DNA of 42,073 nucleotides. Origin: a virus. The notes beneath the pieces are model-generated. The model made no database searches and had not been told where the DNA came from. It saw only the letters and a program-made list of their open reading frames with translations. The stretch lies in the IMG/VR virus record IMGVR_UViG_3300035126_000768, positions 1 through 42,073 of that record. One strand, given 5' to 3'. A program made the position numbers and the translations under genes. This document shows, in pieces, positions 27,767 through 35,689 of the stretch. Within the stretch, counting starts at the first letter, position 1; each line of letters begins with the position of its first letter.

Positions 27767-28564
27767 TCAGATAGGGGGCTCGTAGGGTGGCGTGCACCCG
27801 GGGCCGCGGAGTTTGTTCTCGTTGAGATGCGGCCAGAGCGTGTCTGAATGGATCGCGGCTAGGAGCCCCCAAGCCGCGTGCGGCAGGTGCGGCTCGGAGC
27901 GGTCGCCGGCCAAGAATTGAAAGATGTGGCGGAGCGCGTGATTCAAAAGGTCTGGAACGTCCATGCCGCGCTCCCAGTTGTGGGCCGAGTATTTCGCAGC
28001 CCCTTCGGCGCACGTTCTCGCGACCGCCTCGAGGCCGATCGGCGAGATCAAGTCGTAGCGGGTTGCCTCCGCATCGCTTGAGCGGACGGCCCCGGTGGCA
28101 AACCTCGTGCGGTCGCCGTCGACAACCTTGTCGGCCGCCGGTGGCAGGGTCGACACAACCTCGGCCACGGGCTCCGGCACTTCGCCGGATTGAATCCGCT
28201 CGATCACTTGCTCGCGTCGTGCGTTGACGGCCGCCCAGGCGGCCTCGAGCTGCTCTGGCGTCATTGACGCCCCCACCCGCTGCGGCTCGACCTCGAGCGG
28301 TGGCTGCGGCTCGGCTGGCGTGAGCGTGTAGCGGTCGTTCGCCTTTACGAAGTCTTCGGGCAGCCCGCTAAACGCCGTGTCGATCGCCTCTTGCAGTCCC
28401 ATCGCTCGGTCCTCCTTGGTGACGTGTCGCAGGTGTTTCAGGATGCGGAGCACGTCTGCGGCAAGAGAGCCAGATGTGCCCGTAAAAGCGCCGCTAAAGC
28501 GTCTAGCGCGCTGCTCCGCCTCGCGTAGATACTCCTCCGTGAGAATGTCGCCTGAGTTTGCCAT
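27767..28564 (-). CDS. dATP/dGTP diphosphohydrolase-like domain protein (265 aa)
   Basis: The C-terminal 95 residues ('TRYDLISPIGLEAVARTCAEGAAKYSAHNWERGMDVPDLLNHALRHIFQFLAGDRSEPHLPHAAWGLLAAIHSD') match the phage family formerly DUF5664, now listed as a dATP/dGTP diphosphohydrolase N-terminal domain (PF18909). The N-terminal 150 residues are helical and not recognised. The ATG at 28564 is used, since the longer frame runs into the phosphoesterase gene. It may adjust nucleotide pools during replication. GAGTATTTCG lies in its family motif codons (27987-27996). Confidence 0.75.
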   Translation of the reverse strand: MANSGDILTEEYLREAEQRARRFSGAFTGTSGSLAADVLRILKHLRHVTKEDRAMGLQEAIDTAFSGLPEDFVKANDRYTLTPAEPQPPLEVEPQRVGASMTPEQLEAAWAAVNARREQVIERIQSGEVPEPVAEVVSTLPPAADKVVDGDRTRFATGAVRSSDAEATRYDLISPIGLEAVARTCAEGAAKYSAHNWERGMDVPDLLNHALRHIFQFLAGDRSEPHLPHAAWGLLAAIHSDTLWPHLNENKLRGPGCTPPYEPPI

Positions 28565-28569
28565 TCGCT

Positions 28570-29793
28570 CTACCGTGCCTGAGTGTTCACTATTCCCCGC
28601 CGCTCGGGCCGGGGGCCGCTGCAAAACATTCCCACGACCCCGCCCGCTGGATCGTAGAAATACGATTCCATCGCTCGGCGTGCCCCGATCCATCCATTGC
28701 TCGCGTGGTAGTCGTCGGCCGGCCCCAACGACGGGGCCACCCGCACGAGCACCGAATCAACCGTTTCGATGGGCAGTGACCACTCGGCGGCCTGGGAGTG
28801 GAAGTGCCCGGTATGAATCTCGCGGTAGGTCGTCCGCCCCCAAACGTCGGCGGCCTCAAGGGCCATCAGCTGAGGGAGCCGACGCTTTGCCCTATGTCCA
28901 TGCGCTATGCCGATTAGGTTCTGGCCGTGGTGGAGATACTGCCGGCCGGTGAGCCTCTCCGAAATACTCGTGCGACGGTCGCGGCGGAACCGCTCCAGCA
29001 AGATCCGCTGAAACGCAAACGTCAGCGTTTCGTCGTGGTTGCCGTGGACGATCGACACGTCGGTCGGGCATGTGGCCGCGGACCGCTCGATCAATCCCAG
29101 CAGGCAATCGGAGCCGACTCCAATCATCTTCTGCAGCCGGCCGTCAAGGCTGCCGGCCATCGGCGTGCCGCCGGTCGTCGTGCCGCTGATCGTGTCGTAA
29201 TGGAAGAGATCGCCCACGAGCAGGATCGACCGCCGGCTCGGCTTGTAGACGGCGTCGCCCTTGTCGAGCAGATCGCGGCCGGCGTCGCCCACCACCTTCT
29301 CGGCGATCGAGAGGTCGTAGTCCGCGTCGCCGGTGCCAGCCCGCCAGCAGTATTTTCCGAAATGGGTATCCGCGATCACGACAACCTGCCACGGGCCGGG
29401 GTCGCGGCGCTTGTGCGGCTTGATCGCGGGGCGGCGAATCTCTTTGGCCGCGGCTTGGATCATGGCCGCGACACACTCGACAACCCCCGGGCCGGGCCGC
29501 GGCTTGAGTCGAACCCAAACGCGATGCAATTCCGTCACGGTCGCCGTGCCGTCAGCGTCCGACGTGGCAACCTCCCATTTGGTTGCCTCACTCGCACTGA
29601 CTTCGTATCGCTCGAGGTCGGCCTCGATATGGCGGAGGAGATCCTCGACAGTGCGGATGCGGGCCGAGACGCTGCGGGCTTCGAGCGTGTCGCCATCGCG
29701 AGACTGCGTGACTTGCTCAGACTTCTCGGGCGGGCGGCCGGCGGCCATCGCGGCCTTCTCGGCGATCGCCTGGGCTATTTTCTTCGCAGCCAA
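28570..29793 (-). CDS. Calcineurin-like metallophosphoesterase (407 aa)
   Basis: All motifs of the family are present: ADTHFG (141-146), GDLFHYD (194-200), GNHDE (251-255), then GIAHGHR and HTGHFHSQ. The N-terminal 130 residues are a separate helical/beta region (TVEDLLRHIEADLERYEVSA, ATVTELHRVWVRLKPRPGPGVVECV). Substrate unknown; relatives act on nucleic acids, nucleotides or phosphoproteins. It starts inside the preceding 91-aa gene (19-base overlap). A reverse copy of GAGTATTTCG lies at 28960-28969. Confidence 0.88.
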   Translation of the reverse strand: MAAKKIAQAIAEKAAMAAGRPPEKSEQVTQSRDGDTLEARSVSARIRTVEDLLRHIEADLERYEVSASEATKWEVATSDADGTATVTELHRVWVRLKPRPGPGVVECVAAMIQAAAKEIRRPAIKPHKRRDPGPWQVVVIADTHFGKYCWRAGTGDADYDLSIAEKVVGDAGRDLLDKGDAVYKPSRRSILLVGDLFHYDTISGTTTGGTPMAGSLDGRLQKMIGVGSDCLLGLIERSAATCPTDVSIVHGNHDETLTFAFQRILLERFRRDRRTSISERLTGRQYLHHGQNLIGIAHGHRAKRRLPQLMALEAADVWGRTTYREIHTGHFHSQAAEWSLPIETVDSVLVRVAPSLGPADDYHASNGWIGARRAMESYFYDPAGGVVGMFCSGPRPERRGIVNTQAR

Positions 29794-30050
29794 TTCTCAA
29801 TCCCCTGGCGGCCGACGGTCGCAATCTCACGCTCGGCCAGTTCGGCCGACATCATTTCGGCGAATCGGCTCGTGGGCATCCGCCCGTGAGCGTCGACGAT
29901 CTCGCCGCGGAGGAAACTGGCTTTCGCCTCATTGAGCTCGGCCTGCACGTCGGCCGGCAGTTTGTCGAACCAAGTCTCGAAGCGGCGATTGCCGGACGCG
30001 ACGGCCCGCTCCTTCAGTGACGCCAACAGTCCGCCCTTGGCTTTCGCCAT
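29775..30050 (-). CDS. Small helical protein upstream of the phosphoesterase (91 aa)
   Basis: 'LASLKERAVASGNRRFETWFDKLPADVQAELNEAKASFLRGEIVDAHGRMPTSRFAEMMSAELAERE ... IENWLRRK' is helical throughout and could hold a helix-turn-helix. It overlaps the phosphoesterase start and abuts the metalloprotease. A small terminase or regulator is conceivable; nothing proves it. Confidence 0.6.
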   Translation of the reverse strand: MAKAKGGLLASLKERAVASGNRRFETWFDKLPADVQAELNEAKASFLRGEIVDAHGRMPTSRFAEMMSAELAEREIATVGRQGIENWLRRK

Positions 30051-30347
30051 TCACTCCTCCTCGTGGTCGTCGGCCTGGCGGAAGCCCTCATGGTGGGCGA
30101 TCGCGGCGGCCGTGCTGGCAAACTCCTCGACAACCTCCTCCGCGAGATCGGGAAACCGGGCGTGGAGCAGCTCGTGCAACAAGGCGTCGAGGAGCTGGAT
30201 GCCGGAGAGGTTCGCGGCGAGGCGGATAACTCGGCGGTCCCAATCACAATCGCCGTCCCGGTCCCGCGGGTAGCGGACGTGCTGGATCGTCCACCGGCGA
30301 TCGCCGACGTAGACCCTGCGGCTTTTCGTGACGTGCCTGCCCGCCAT
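30051..30347 (-). CDS. SprT-like zinc metalloprotease domain protein (98 aa)
   Basis: The zinc-binding HExxH motif is visible as LLHELLHARFPDL (residues about 57-69), preceded by beta strands ('RRVYVGDRRWTIQHVRYPRDRDGD ... RVIRLAANLSGIQLLDALLHE') as in small SprT/WLM-type domains. It may act on DNA-protein crosslinks or in particle maturation. Start decided by AAGGAGG. It is preceded by the second copy of the 29-base element. Confidence 0.75.
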   Translation of the reverse strand: MAGRHVTKSRRVYVGDRRWTIQHVRYPRDRDGDCDWDRRVIRLAANLSGIQLLDALLHELLHARFPDLAEEVVEEFASTAAAIAHHEGFRQADDHEEE

Positions 30348-30368
30348 CGCGGCCTCCTTGCTGCTACG

Positions 30369-30397
30369 AGACTGCCATAGGGGGCATATCCGTCAAC
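30369..30397 (-). promoter_or_regulatory. 29-bp duplicated upstream element, copy 2
   Basis: Minus-strand GTTGACG, any base, ATATGC, three bases, CTATGGCAGTCT, as at 9393-9421. It is 22 bases before the metalloprotease ATG. Shared only by two unrelated genes, so it may mark a co-regulated pair. Confidence 0.55.
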
Positions 30398-30459
30398 CTG
30401 GGTTTTTTGGTGATAGCGACGCTAGCGGGCAGGGCGATAGTCAACGGGCGGGCAGGGCG

Positions 30460-31386
30460 TCAGGGAGATGTCATGACGCGACTTGTGCCGCTGGGCGCGA
30501 CGGCGGCAAATATTCTGTTGCCGTATGCGACCGAGGCCCAAGAGTTCGCGGCGGCCGCAGCCCTCGCCGTCCAGTTCACTCCATCCGGCGAGGTCATGAC
30601 GCGATTCGTGCCGCTGCTAGCAACGGCGACAAACAGGCCGTTGCCATAGGTCACGGACGACCACAAATTCGCTTCTGCGGCAGTCCTTGCAGTCCAAGTC
30701 ACACCGTCCGGCGAGGTCATCACGCGGCTAGTGCCGCTGGTCGCAAAAGCGACGAACAGTCCATTGCCGTATGTGACGGAAAACCAAGAATTTGCTGCGG
30801 CGGCAGTCCTCGCGGTCCAAGTAACGCCATCCGGCGAGGTCATCACGCGATTGGTGCCAAAGCCGGCAACAGCGACAAACAAGCCGTTGCCGTAGGTGAC
30901 TGAATACCAAGGATTAGCCGCAGCCGCAGTCCTCGCAGTCCAGTTCACTCCATCCGGCGAGGTCATCACGCGGTTGGTGCCGCCAGATGCGACTGCGACA
31001 AACAAACCGCCACCGTATGCAACGGAATACCACCAACCATCTGCGGCAGTCCTTGCAGTCCAAGTCACACCGTCCGGCGAGGTCATCACGCGGCTAGTGC
31101 CGTCTTCGGCGACGGCGACAAACAGGCCGTTGCCGTGCGTCACTGATCGCCAGTAATTTGCGGCGGCCGCCGTTCTGGCCGTCCACGCCGCGCCATCCGT
31201 TGATGTCATCACGCGATTAGTGCCGCTCGATGCGACAGCGGCAAACAGGCCGCCACCGTATGCGACTGAGCGCCACTCATTTCCCTCAGCGGCAGACCTT
31301 GCCGTCCAAGTAAAGACGGGAGGGGGGAGCGCCGAAAACCGCCCTGCCTTGCCTCTCACTGCGACAAGTCTCCAACGGCAATCCAC
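30460..31386 (-). CDS. Seven-repeat beta-propeller-like tail protein (308 aa)
   Basis: Seven tandem repeats of about 41 residues with the core 'WTARTAAAANxWxSVTYGNGLFVAVAxxGTxRVMTSPDGV'. Seven repeats of this type are expected to close a beta-propeller, each blade showing a YGNGLFVAVA strand pair. The last repeat ends at RVMTSP and the stop. It is the last adhesin-like gene in the tail module, so it may bind a surface receptor or carbohydrate. DNA repeats of about 123-126 bases allow recombination between blades, which could swap specificity. The N-terminal 25 residues may be shorter if a later start is used. Confidence 0.75.
   Translation of the reverse strand: MDCRWRLVAVRGKAGRFSALPPPVFTWTARSAAEGNEWRSVAYGGGLFAAVASSGTNRVMTSTDGAAWTARTAAAANYWRSVTHGNGLFVAVAEDGTSRVMTSPDGVTWTARTAADGWWYSVAYGGGLFVAVASGGTNRVMTSPDGVNWTARTAAAANPWYSVTYGNGLFVAVAGFGTNRVMTSPDGVTWTARTAAAANSWFSVTYGNGLFVAFATSGTSRVMTSPDGVTWTARTAAEANLWSSVTYGNGLFVAVASSGTNRVMTSPDGVNWTARAAAAANSWASVAYGNRIFAAVAPSGTSRVMTSP
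30470..31330 (-). repeat. Tandem 123-126-bp repeats encoding propeller blades
   Basis: Seven diverged tandem copies. Adjacent copies share long identical words (for example GTCCGGCGAGGTCATCACGC), so slippage or unequal recombination is likely. Confidence 0.75.
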
Positions 31387-31964
31387 GAGTCGGCTGCGAC
31401 CTCAATCAGCGTGGCGGCCGAATACCGATCTCGGAGCTTCAAGCCAAGCGCGCCGTTTACGGTCACGCCAGACGCCCCGGCAATCACCACTGCGCCGACG
31501 CCTATCCTGGCTATGTCGATGTGAGTGCCGACAGGAAACGCTACCGACCCGCCGGCTGGGATTGTGATCGTGACCTGACTCCCCGAAGCCACTGTTATCA
31601 ACTTCCCCGAGTCGGCGATCGCGAGCGTGTAGTCTGCGGTCTGCGGATTTATCTCTTGGGCGGCTGCAAACGAGCCTGTCGCGCCGGCGGCCCCCTGCGG
31701 CCCCGTGATTGCTGCCAGTGCGACAAGGTTCGTCCACGTCGAGCTTCCAACCGCCCGCCACTGCAGATGCGTTGCCGTAGATTGAAGTTCAGTGCTCGCT
31801 GGGCCAGGCTCTCCCTGCGGCCCGCGATCTCCGACGCTCGTCACCGTGACGGTGGCCGTCCCGCCATTCGTGATTGTCGGCGTCGTGCCGGTTGACCCGG
31901 AGACGGCCACGGTGATCGTGTTGCCGGCGCCAACCGAAACGCTGATCTCGTTGCCGCCTGCCAT
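31356..31964 (-). CDS. Short collagen-like tail protein (202 aa)
   Basis: Beta-rich N-terminus ('EISVSVGAGNTITVAVSGSTGTTPTI'), a short collagen-like stretch (GDRGPQGEPGPAS), a second one (ITGPQGAAGATGS) and a C-terminal beta domain 'YTLAIADSGKLITVASGSQVTITIPAGGSVAFPVGTHIDIARIGVGAVVIAGASGVTVNG', a pattern found at the ends of phage fibres. It overlaps the propeller gene by 31 bases. Confidence 0.75.
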   Translation of the reverse strand: MAGGNEISVSVGAGNTITVAVSGSTGTTPTITNGGTATVTVTSVGDRGPQGEPGPASTELQSTATHLQWRAVGSSTWTNLVALAAITGPQGAAGATGSFAAAQEINPQTADYTLAIADSGKLITVASGSQVTITIPAGGSVAFPVGTHIDIARIGVGAVVIAGASGVTVNGALGLKLRDRYSAATLIEVAADSWIAVGDLSQ

Positions 31965-31971
31965 GCGTCTC

Positions 31972-32304
31972 TCAGGGGTTAGCGATGGAGACGTTGCCGG
32001 AGAGCACGGTTCGCGTGACGTTGCCAGGCGTCACCCAGCGGAAATACCAGCGGTAACGCCCGCCGGCGGCGAGAGCCCCGGTCTGCGTTTCGGTGAGGCC
32101 GATGCCGAGTTGGCCGTTCGCAAGGCTTGTAGTCGTGATCGTGGGCGTGGCGACCACCGTCGCGGCCGGCGTGCCGGAGTTGTAGATCGCGGCCGCGAGC
32201 TGGTAGCCCGTGAGATCCACGTCGAAGTCGACGGCGAAATTGATTTCGTCGCCCTTGATGAGCGCCAAATCCAGGGTCGCAGGCAGTTGGGACCAGGTAG
32301 CCAT
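31972..32304 (-). CDS. Small beta-rich tail protein (110 aa)
   Basis: 'MATWSQLPATLDLALIKGDEINFAVDFDVDLTGYQLAAAIYNSGT' begins a beta-sandwich resembling small baseplate or fibre-attachment proteins (BppU-like N-terminal). ATG 32304 is chosen because the upstream part of the longer frame overlaps the 923-aa gene out of frame. A -10 (TATACT, 32320-32315) is only 10 bases before the ATG with no ribosome binding site, which suggests a near-leaderless mRNA. Confidence 0.7.
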   Translation of the reverse strand: MATWSQLPATLDLALIKGDEINFAVDFDVDLTGYQLAAAIYNSGTPAATVVATPTITTTSLANGQLGIGLTETQTGALAAGGRYRWYFRWVTPGNVTRTVLSGNVSIANP

Positions 32305-32314
32305 GATATACGTC

Positions 32315-32320
32315 AGTATA
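32315..32320 (-). promoter_or_regulatory. -10 element (TATACT) with near-leaderless start
   Basis: The minus strand reads GGTATACTGACGTAT, almost the same as GGTATACTGACGTTC at 40685. It is 10 bases before the ATG at 32304. Confidence 0.5.
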
Positions 32321-32365
32321 CCCTGGCCGCTGCCTTGATTCTCCGGCGACGGAGGGGGGGGCACG

Positions 32366-35137
32366 CTATTCCGCCGGCTCAAAAGTCCACACAACACCCC
32401 CAAGCGGTATCGAAACAGACCCGCTTTCGTTCCATTCGTCTTCCTTGTCCCTAGAGAGCACGACCCTATGCCTGTCAGGCACACTTTGCGAATCGACAAC
32501 TTGGCCGCTAGGGGCATCTACCCCGCGAAAAATTCGTCTGATTTCAAAGTAAATTTCGAGCTCCCACAGAAAAGCGGTTTCCAGGGCGGCGTACTGGCTA
32601 GCATTGCGACACGCTGTTGCTAGCGCCACTCCGCTAACAAGCCCGACAGGAGGGAATCCGCCTCCGTCTGGCGCAATGGCTTTTCCATCTGTCACCTGCT
32701 GCCAGCCGCTACTAGACCAACTGTGCTTAGTCCCGTCGTTGAGTTGATACAGAGAGCCCCATTGGCCTTGCGCCGGCAGAGCGCCGCCAGCCTGGAACGT
32801 AAAGGCCTCGTGTGGCTTTAGGTCTTCTTCTATTTCTGCGCGCCATGTGTTTTGCGGCGTGCTCCCGTCAGAGGCTTGGTTGAATAGGTTTAGCGTAACT
32901 CCGGCCGCAGCGCTTCCCGGCACTGACAGAGTGGCCTTGAACGAAGGCAAGTCTTCTTCCATGCGAATGACTGAGGCGTGCCGCTGCGGTGCCTTGGCAA
33001 CCGGACAACGCAGCGTCTTCGGCGGACACGGGTCGATGGTGGTGGTCAATCCCCAGAATGAGCAATCGTCAGGCGAGTCCGACTGCGGTGGAACCTGCGG
33101 CGTGAACCCGTCAGTCTCAATGCCTTTTCGCGTCTGCCCCCAATTGGCTATTACGCCGCCGGTCGACTCAATCTTGAACGTGCCGTCTGGCTGCGGCATT
33201 TCCTCTAGCTCTTTCGAGATTGATGCCGTCGTTCCGATCGTCAGCGTCGTCGATGAAGTGTCCAACGGAGCAAGCCAGCCGTTCGCAGACGCCATTAGCC
33301 ACGAAACGCGGGCTGCGAGGACGCTGGGCTCCGGCTCAAACGCCACGCCGTTGGCGTCGGTCGGCGGACCGACCCCTATCGGGACGTATTGGGTCGGTGA
33401 TTTCGAGTAACGGAGTCCGGTGTTGGCCGCAACGTACACGCGGCGATAGACGGATTGAGATAGCGGAGGAAACGCCGCCAGCGAGCCGTAAGACTGCTCG
33501 TCGATGTCGTCGGTCATCACGTCGCCGCCAGGGTCATACTCCAAAACCCAGAAAGACTTTGGCGTCTGATCGGCTTCTGGCGGCAGCGTAATCAACCACT
33601 CCACATCGTTGAGTTGCGACATCGTGCAGCCAGCGACAGGCTCACCGTCCTTCGTGAGTGTGATCTGATCGGCGTTAACGCCGCTGGCATCGACCTTGCG
33701 ATCGAAGCGCAGTTTGACGGCCTGCACCTTCTCCGTCTGGAGCCTAGCCCTGCCGTACTCTCGCGTCTGCAAGCCAACGTCTTCGAGCAGCGGGCGGGAT
33801 CCACGCCTGTCGTTATTCGGAACCGCATGAATCTGAAGCGAAAACGTCGGCACGCCGGAGACCTCGTTGCCGGGGAAGTCGATAAAGTCATCAACCTCAG
33901 ACCCAGCAAAAGCGGGCGTCACGGTGTAGGAGCCGACGCCAAGATTCTTGAGTCCAGAAATTCCGGCGGCGTTGACGTACTTGTCGGAAGCCTCGTGATA
34001 CCACGTCAGATTTGGTGCAGAGCCGAGCCTTGGGGCATGGATAGGTCGCACGAGGCTATTGCCGGAGTCCGCTTGCAGCACATACATCGGAAAAGAAGTT
34101 CCTCTAGTGCGAATCGGCTTCGTCGCCACGAAGTATGGGCGCTGGCCCGTCACCTTGTCTGGATCGTCAACAAAGAAGTCGTTTGGTGCCGAAGCCCCGA
34201 CGACAGCCGCTTCTGTATCGACAACGAACGAAGCGACTCTCATCAGCGGCGAAGGCTCTCTCGTCCGATTGTCTGTGCCGTTGCCTGTCCAGGGAGGATC
34301 TGACGCCTCGCTGACCTCAGACACCCACACGTATACGCCGTCTTCCGACGTGTGCTCGATGCTGTCTTCTATCGCTGGCCGCGTAACCTCCCACACTAAT
34401 TCGCCGTCCCGGTAGAGGCTGCACTTCGACCCTTCCAGCTTCATGGGCGTGTTGAAATAACCCCAGAAAACGTAGTGCGTCGGAGTAACTGACGGGACCA
34501 GCGTGAACGGTTGCGTAATTTGCCCCTGCGGCCACGGAAGACCGAAGGCGCCGTCAATCCTGCCGCCTGCCGGCACCCGTGCAGTGATGATGCCAGGCTC
34601 TCCGCTGTCATCAGACAAGCCCGTTGACGATGCAAACTCAATTGAGAGCGGCAGCGTCGCGTTGCCGCTAGGTCCATACAGAATTCCCACAAGGGAGTCG
34701 CCGTTGAATGTCAACTGAGTGGCGTCGCCGTTGATAAACAACGGATCTACTAGAATTCCAGACTCAATAGATGCGGTTTCTTCAAACGCTGTAATCGCAA
34801 TCGCTCTGCTAGACGCAATGGCTTGAGTATTGGGAGCCACTGTGACTTGGTATGTGTTGCCGTAAATCCCATGCAGCGTCAGCGAGCCGCCGTATGCCTT
34901 TATGTTTGACTCAAAGCCGGAAATCGGCACCCAACCAGCACCACTTACCAAGTGCGTAGGGCCGCCTGCATCGTCCGCCCTGCTCGCCAAAGTGCTTGAA
35001 CCAATGGCGTTGTTCTCGACATCGAAGAAGTTAGTGCTTGTGTTGCACCAGCTCGCAAAAGTCACCGATGTCGGCTTTACTCGCTGCCCTCGGTAGTTGC
35101 CTTCTGTGTCGCAGCCGCAGCAGTCGCAGTCAGACAT
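32366..35137 (-). CDS. Large tail or tail-tip protein (923 aa)
   Basis: A multidomain beta-rich protein. It begins with a Cys-rich tag (SDCDCCGCDTEGNYRG), then domains with immunoglobulin-like spacing; about residue 470 has 'VQAVKLRFDRKVDASGVNADQITLTKDGEPV', the pattern of SwmB/Big-like domains with a cadherin-type loop. The C-terminal half has no clear family. Its position after tape measure and tail-tip genes, and the long length, suggest a central fibre or receptor-binding protein. GC content is clearly lower than elsewhere in the window. Confidence 0.65.
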   Translation of the reverse strand: MSDCDCCGCDTEGNYRGQRVKPTSVTFASWCNTSTNFFDVENNAIGSSTLASRADDAGGPTHLVSGAGWVPISGFESNIKAYGGSLTLHGIYGNTYQVTVAPNTQAIASSRAIAITAFEETASIESGILVDPLFINGDATQLTFNGDSLVGILYGPSGNATLPLSIEFASSTGLSDDSGEPGIITARVPAGGRIDGAFGLPWPQGQITQPFTLVPSVTPTHYVFWGYFNTPMKLEGSKCSLYRDGELVWEVTRPAIEDSIEHTSEDGVYVWVSEVSEASDPPWTGNGTDNRTREPSPLMRVASFVVDTEAAVVGASAPNDFFVDDPDKVTGQRPYFVATKPIRTRGTSFPMYVLQADSGNSLVRPIHAPRLGSAPNLTWYHEASDKYVNAAGISGLKNLGVGSYTVTPAFAGSEVDDFIDFPGNEVSGVPTFSLQIHAVPNNDRRGSRPLLEDVGLQTREYGRARLQTEKVQAVKLRFDRKVDASGVNADQITLTKDGEPVAGCTMSQLNDVEWLITLPPEADQTPKSFWVLEYDPGGDVMTDDIDEQSYGSLAAFPPLSQSVYRRVYVAANTGLRYSKSPTQYVPIGVGPPTDANGVAFEPEPSVLAARVSWLMASANGWLAPLDTSSTTLTIGTTASISKELEEMPQPDGTFKIESTGGVIANWGQTRKGIETDGFTPQVPPQSDSPDDCSFWGLTTTIDPCPPKTLRCPVAKAPQRHASVIRMEEDLPSFKATLSVPGSAAAGVTLNLFNQASDGSTPQNTWRAEIEEDLKPHEAFTFQAGGALPAQGQWGSLYQLNDGTKHSWSSSGWQQVTDGKAIAPDGGGFPPVGLVSGVALATACRNASQYAALETAFLWELEIYFEIRRIFRGVDAPSGQVVDSQSVPDRHRVVLSRDKEDEWNESGSVSIPLGGVVWTFEPAE

Positions 35138-35689
35138 TTACATCACCCCAACTGCCCACTTGTCATCGCCCCAATTTGCATTGTCCACCCACAACAGACG
35201 GACAGGGCCGCAACTCGTTGAAATGAGTTGTGTAACGTCATCTTTTCGGCCGCGAGCGAAGGTGTGATTTCCTGCGAGCTTCACCTTGCACGCAAAACAC
35301 CCTCCGACAGCCATTCGGCCGATCGCATTGACGGCGATCGGCTCCATAGCGATCGCCACCGGCCCCGATCCGCCGCTTGGAGTGGATCCGATCAAAATGA
35401 CTTGCCCAGACGCAAACTGCCTTGCCGCCGAATCCGCCGCCAAATTGCCAGTCAGGTTGCCTCCAACTGGAGAAATGACAGGCGATCCGACTGCAAGGAC
35501 TCCAAGCATCGGCACAGGAACGCCGCTGGTGTTTCGCACCAGCACAATATTTGATGCTGCCTCCGCGTGGCTTGGATGCGGGGCAGTAAACCCCGTTTTC
35601 ACGCGGATCATTTCGTTGAGCGCGTTGATCTGGCTGGCGGCGATCTGCAGCCGTTGGCCTGGCCGGACGTATTGGCGTGGGTCTGGCAT
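35138..35689 (-). CDS. Tail-tip associated protein (183 aa)
   Basis: 'YVRPGQRLQIAASQINALNEMIRVKTGF' near the N-terminus is a pattern of small phage tail proteins; the rest is beta-rich ('NIVLVRNTSGVPVPMLGVLAVGSPVI ... AIAMEPIAVNAIGRMAVGGCFACKVKL'). It directly abuts the 923-aa gene and overlaps the gene upstream by one base. Confidence 0.6.
   Translation of the reverse strand: MPDPRQYVRPGQRLQIAASQINALNEMIRVKTGFTAPHPSHAEAASNIVLVRNTSGVPVPMLGVLAVGSPVISPVGGNLTGNLAADSAARQFASGQVILIGSTPSGGSGPVAIAMEPIAVNAIGRMAVGGCFACKVKLAGNHTFARGRKDDVTQLISTSCGPVRLLWVDNANWGDDKWAVGVM

Noticed and set aside
30470-31330. CRISPR array
   Set aside because: The repeats are about 123-126 bases, coding and contiguous without unique spacers.
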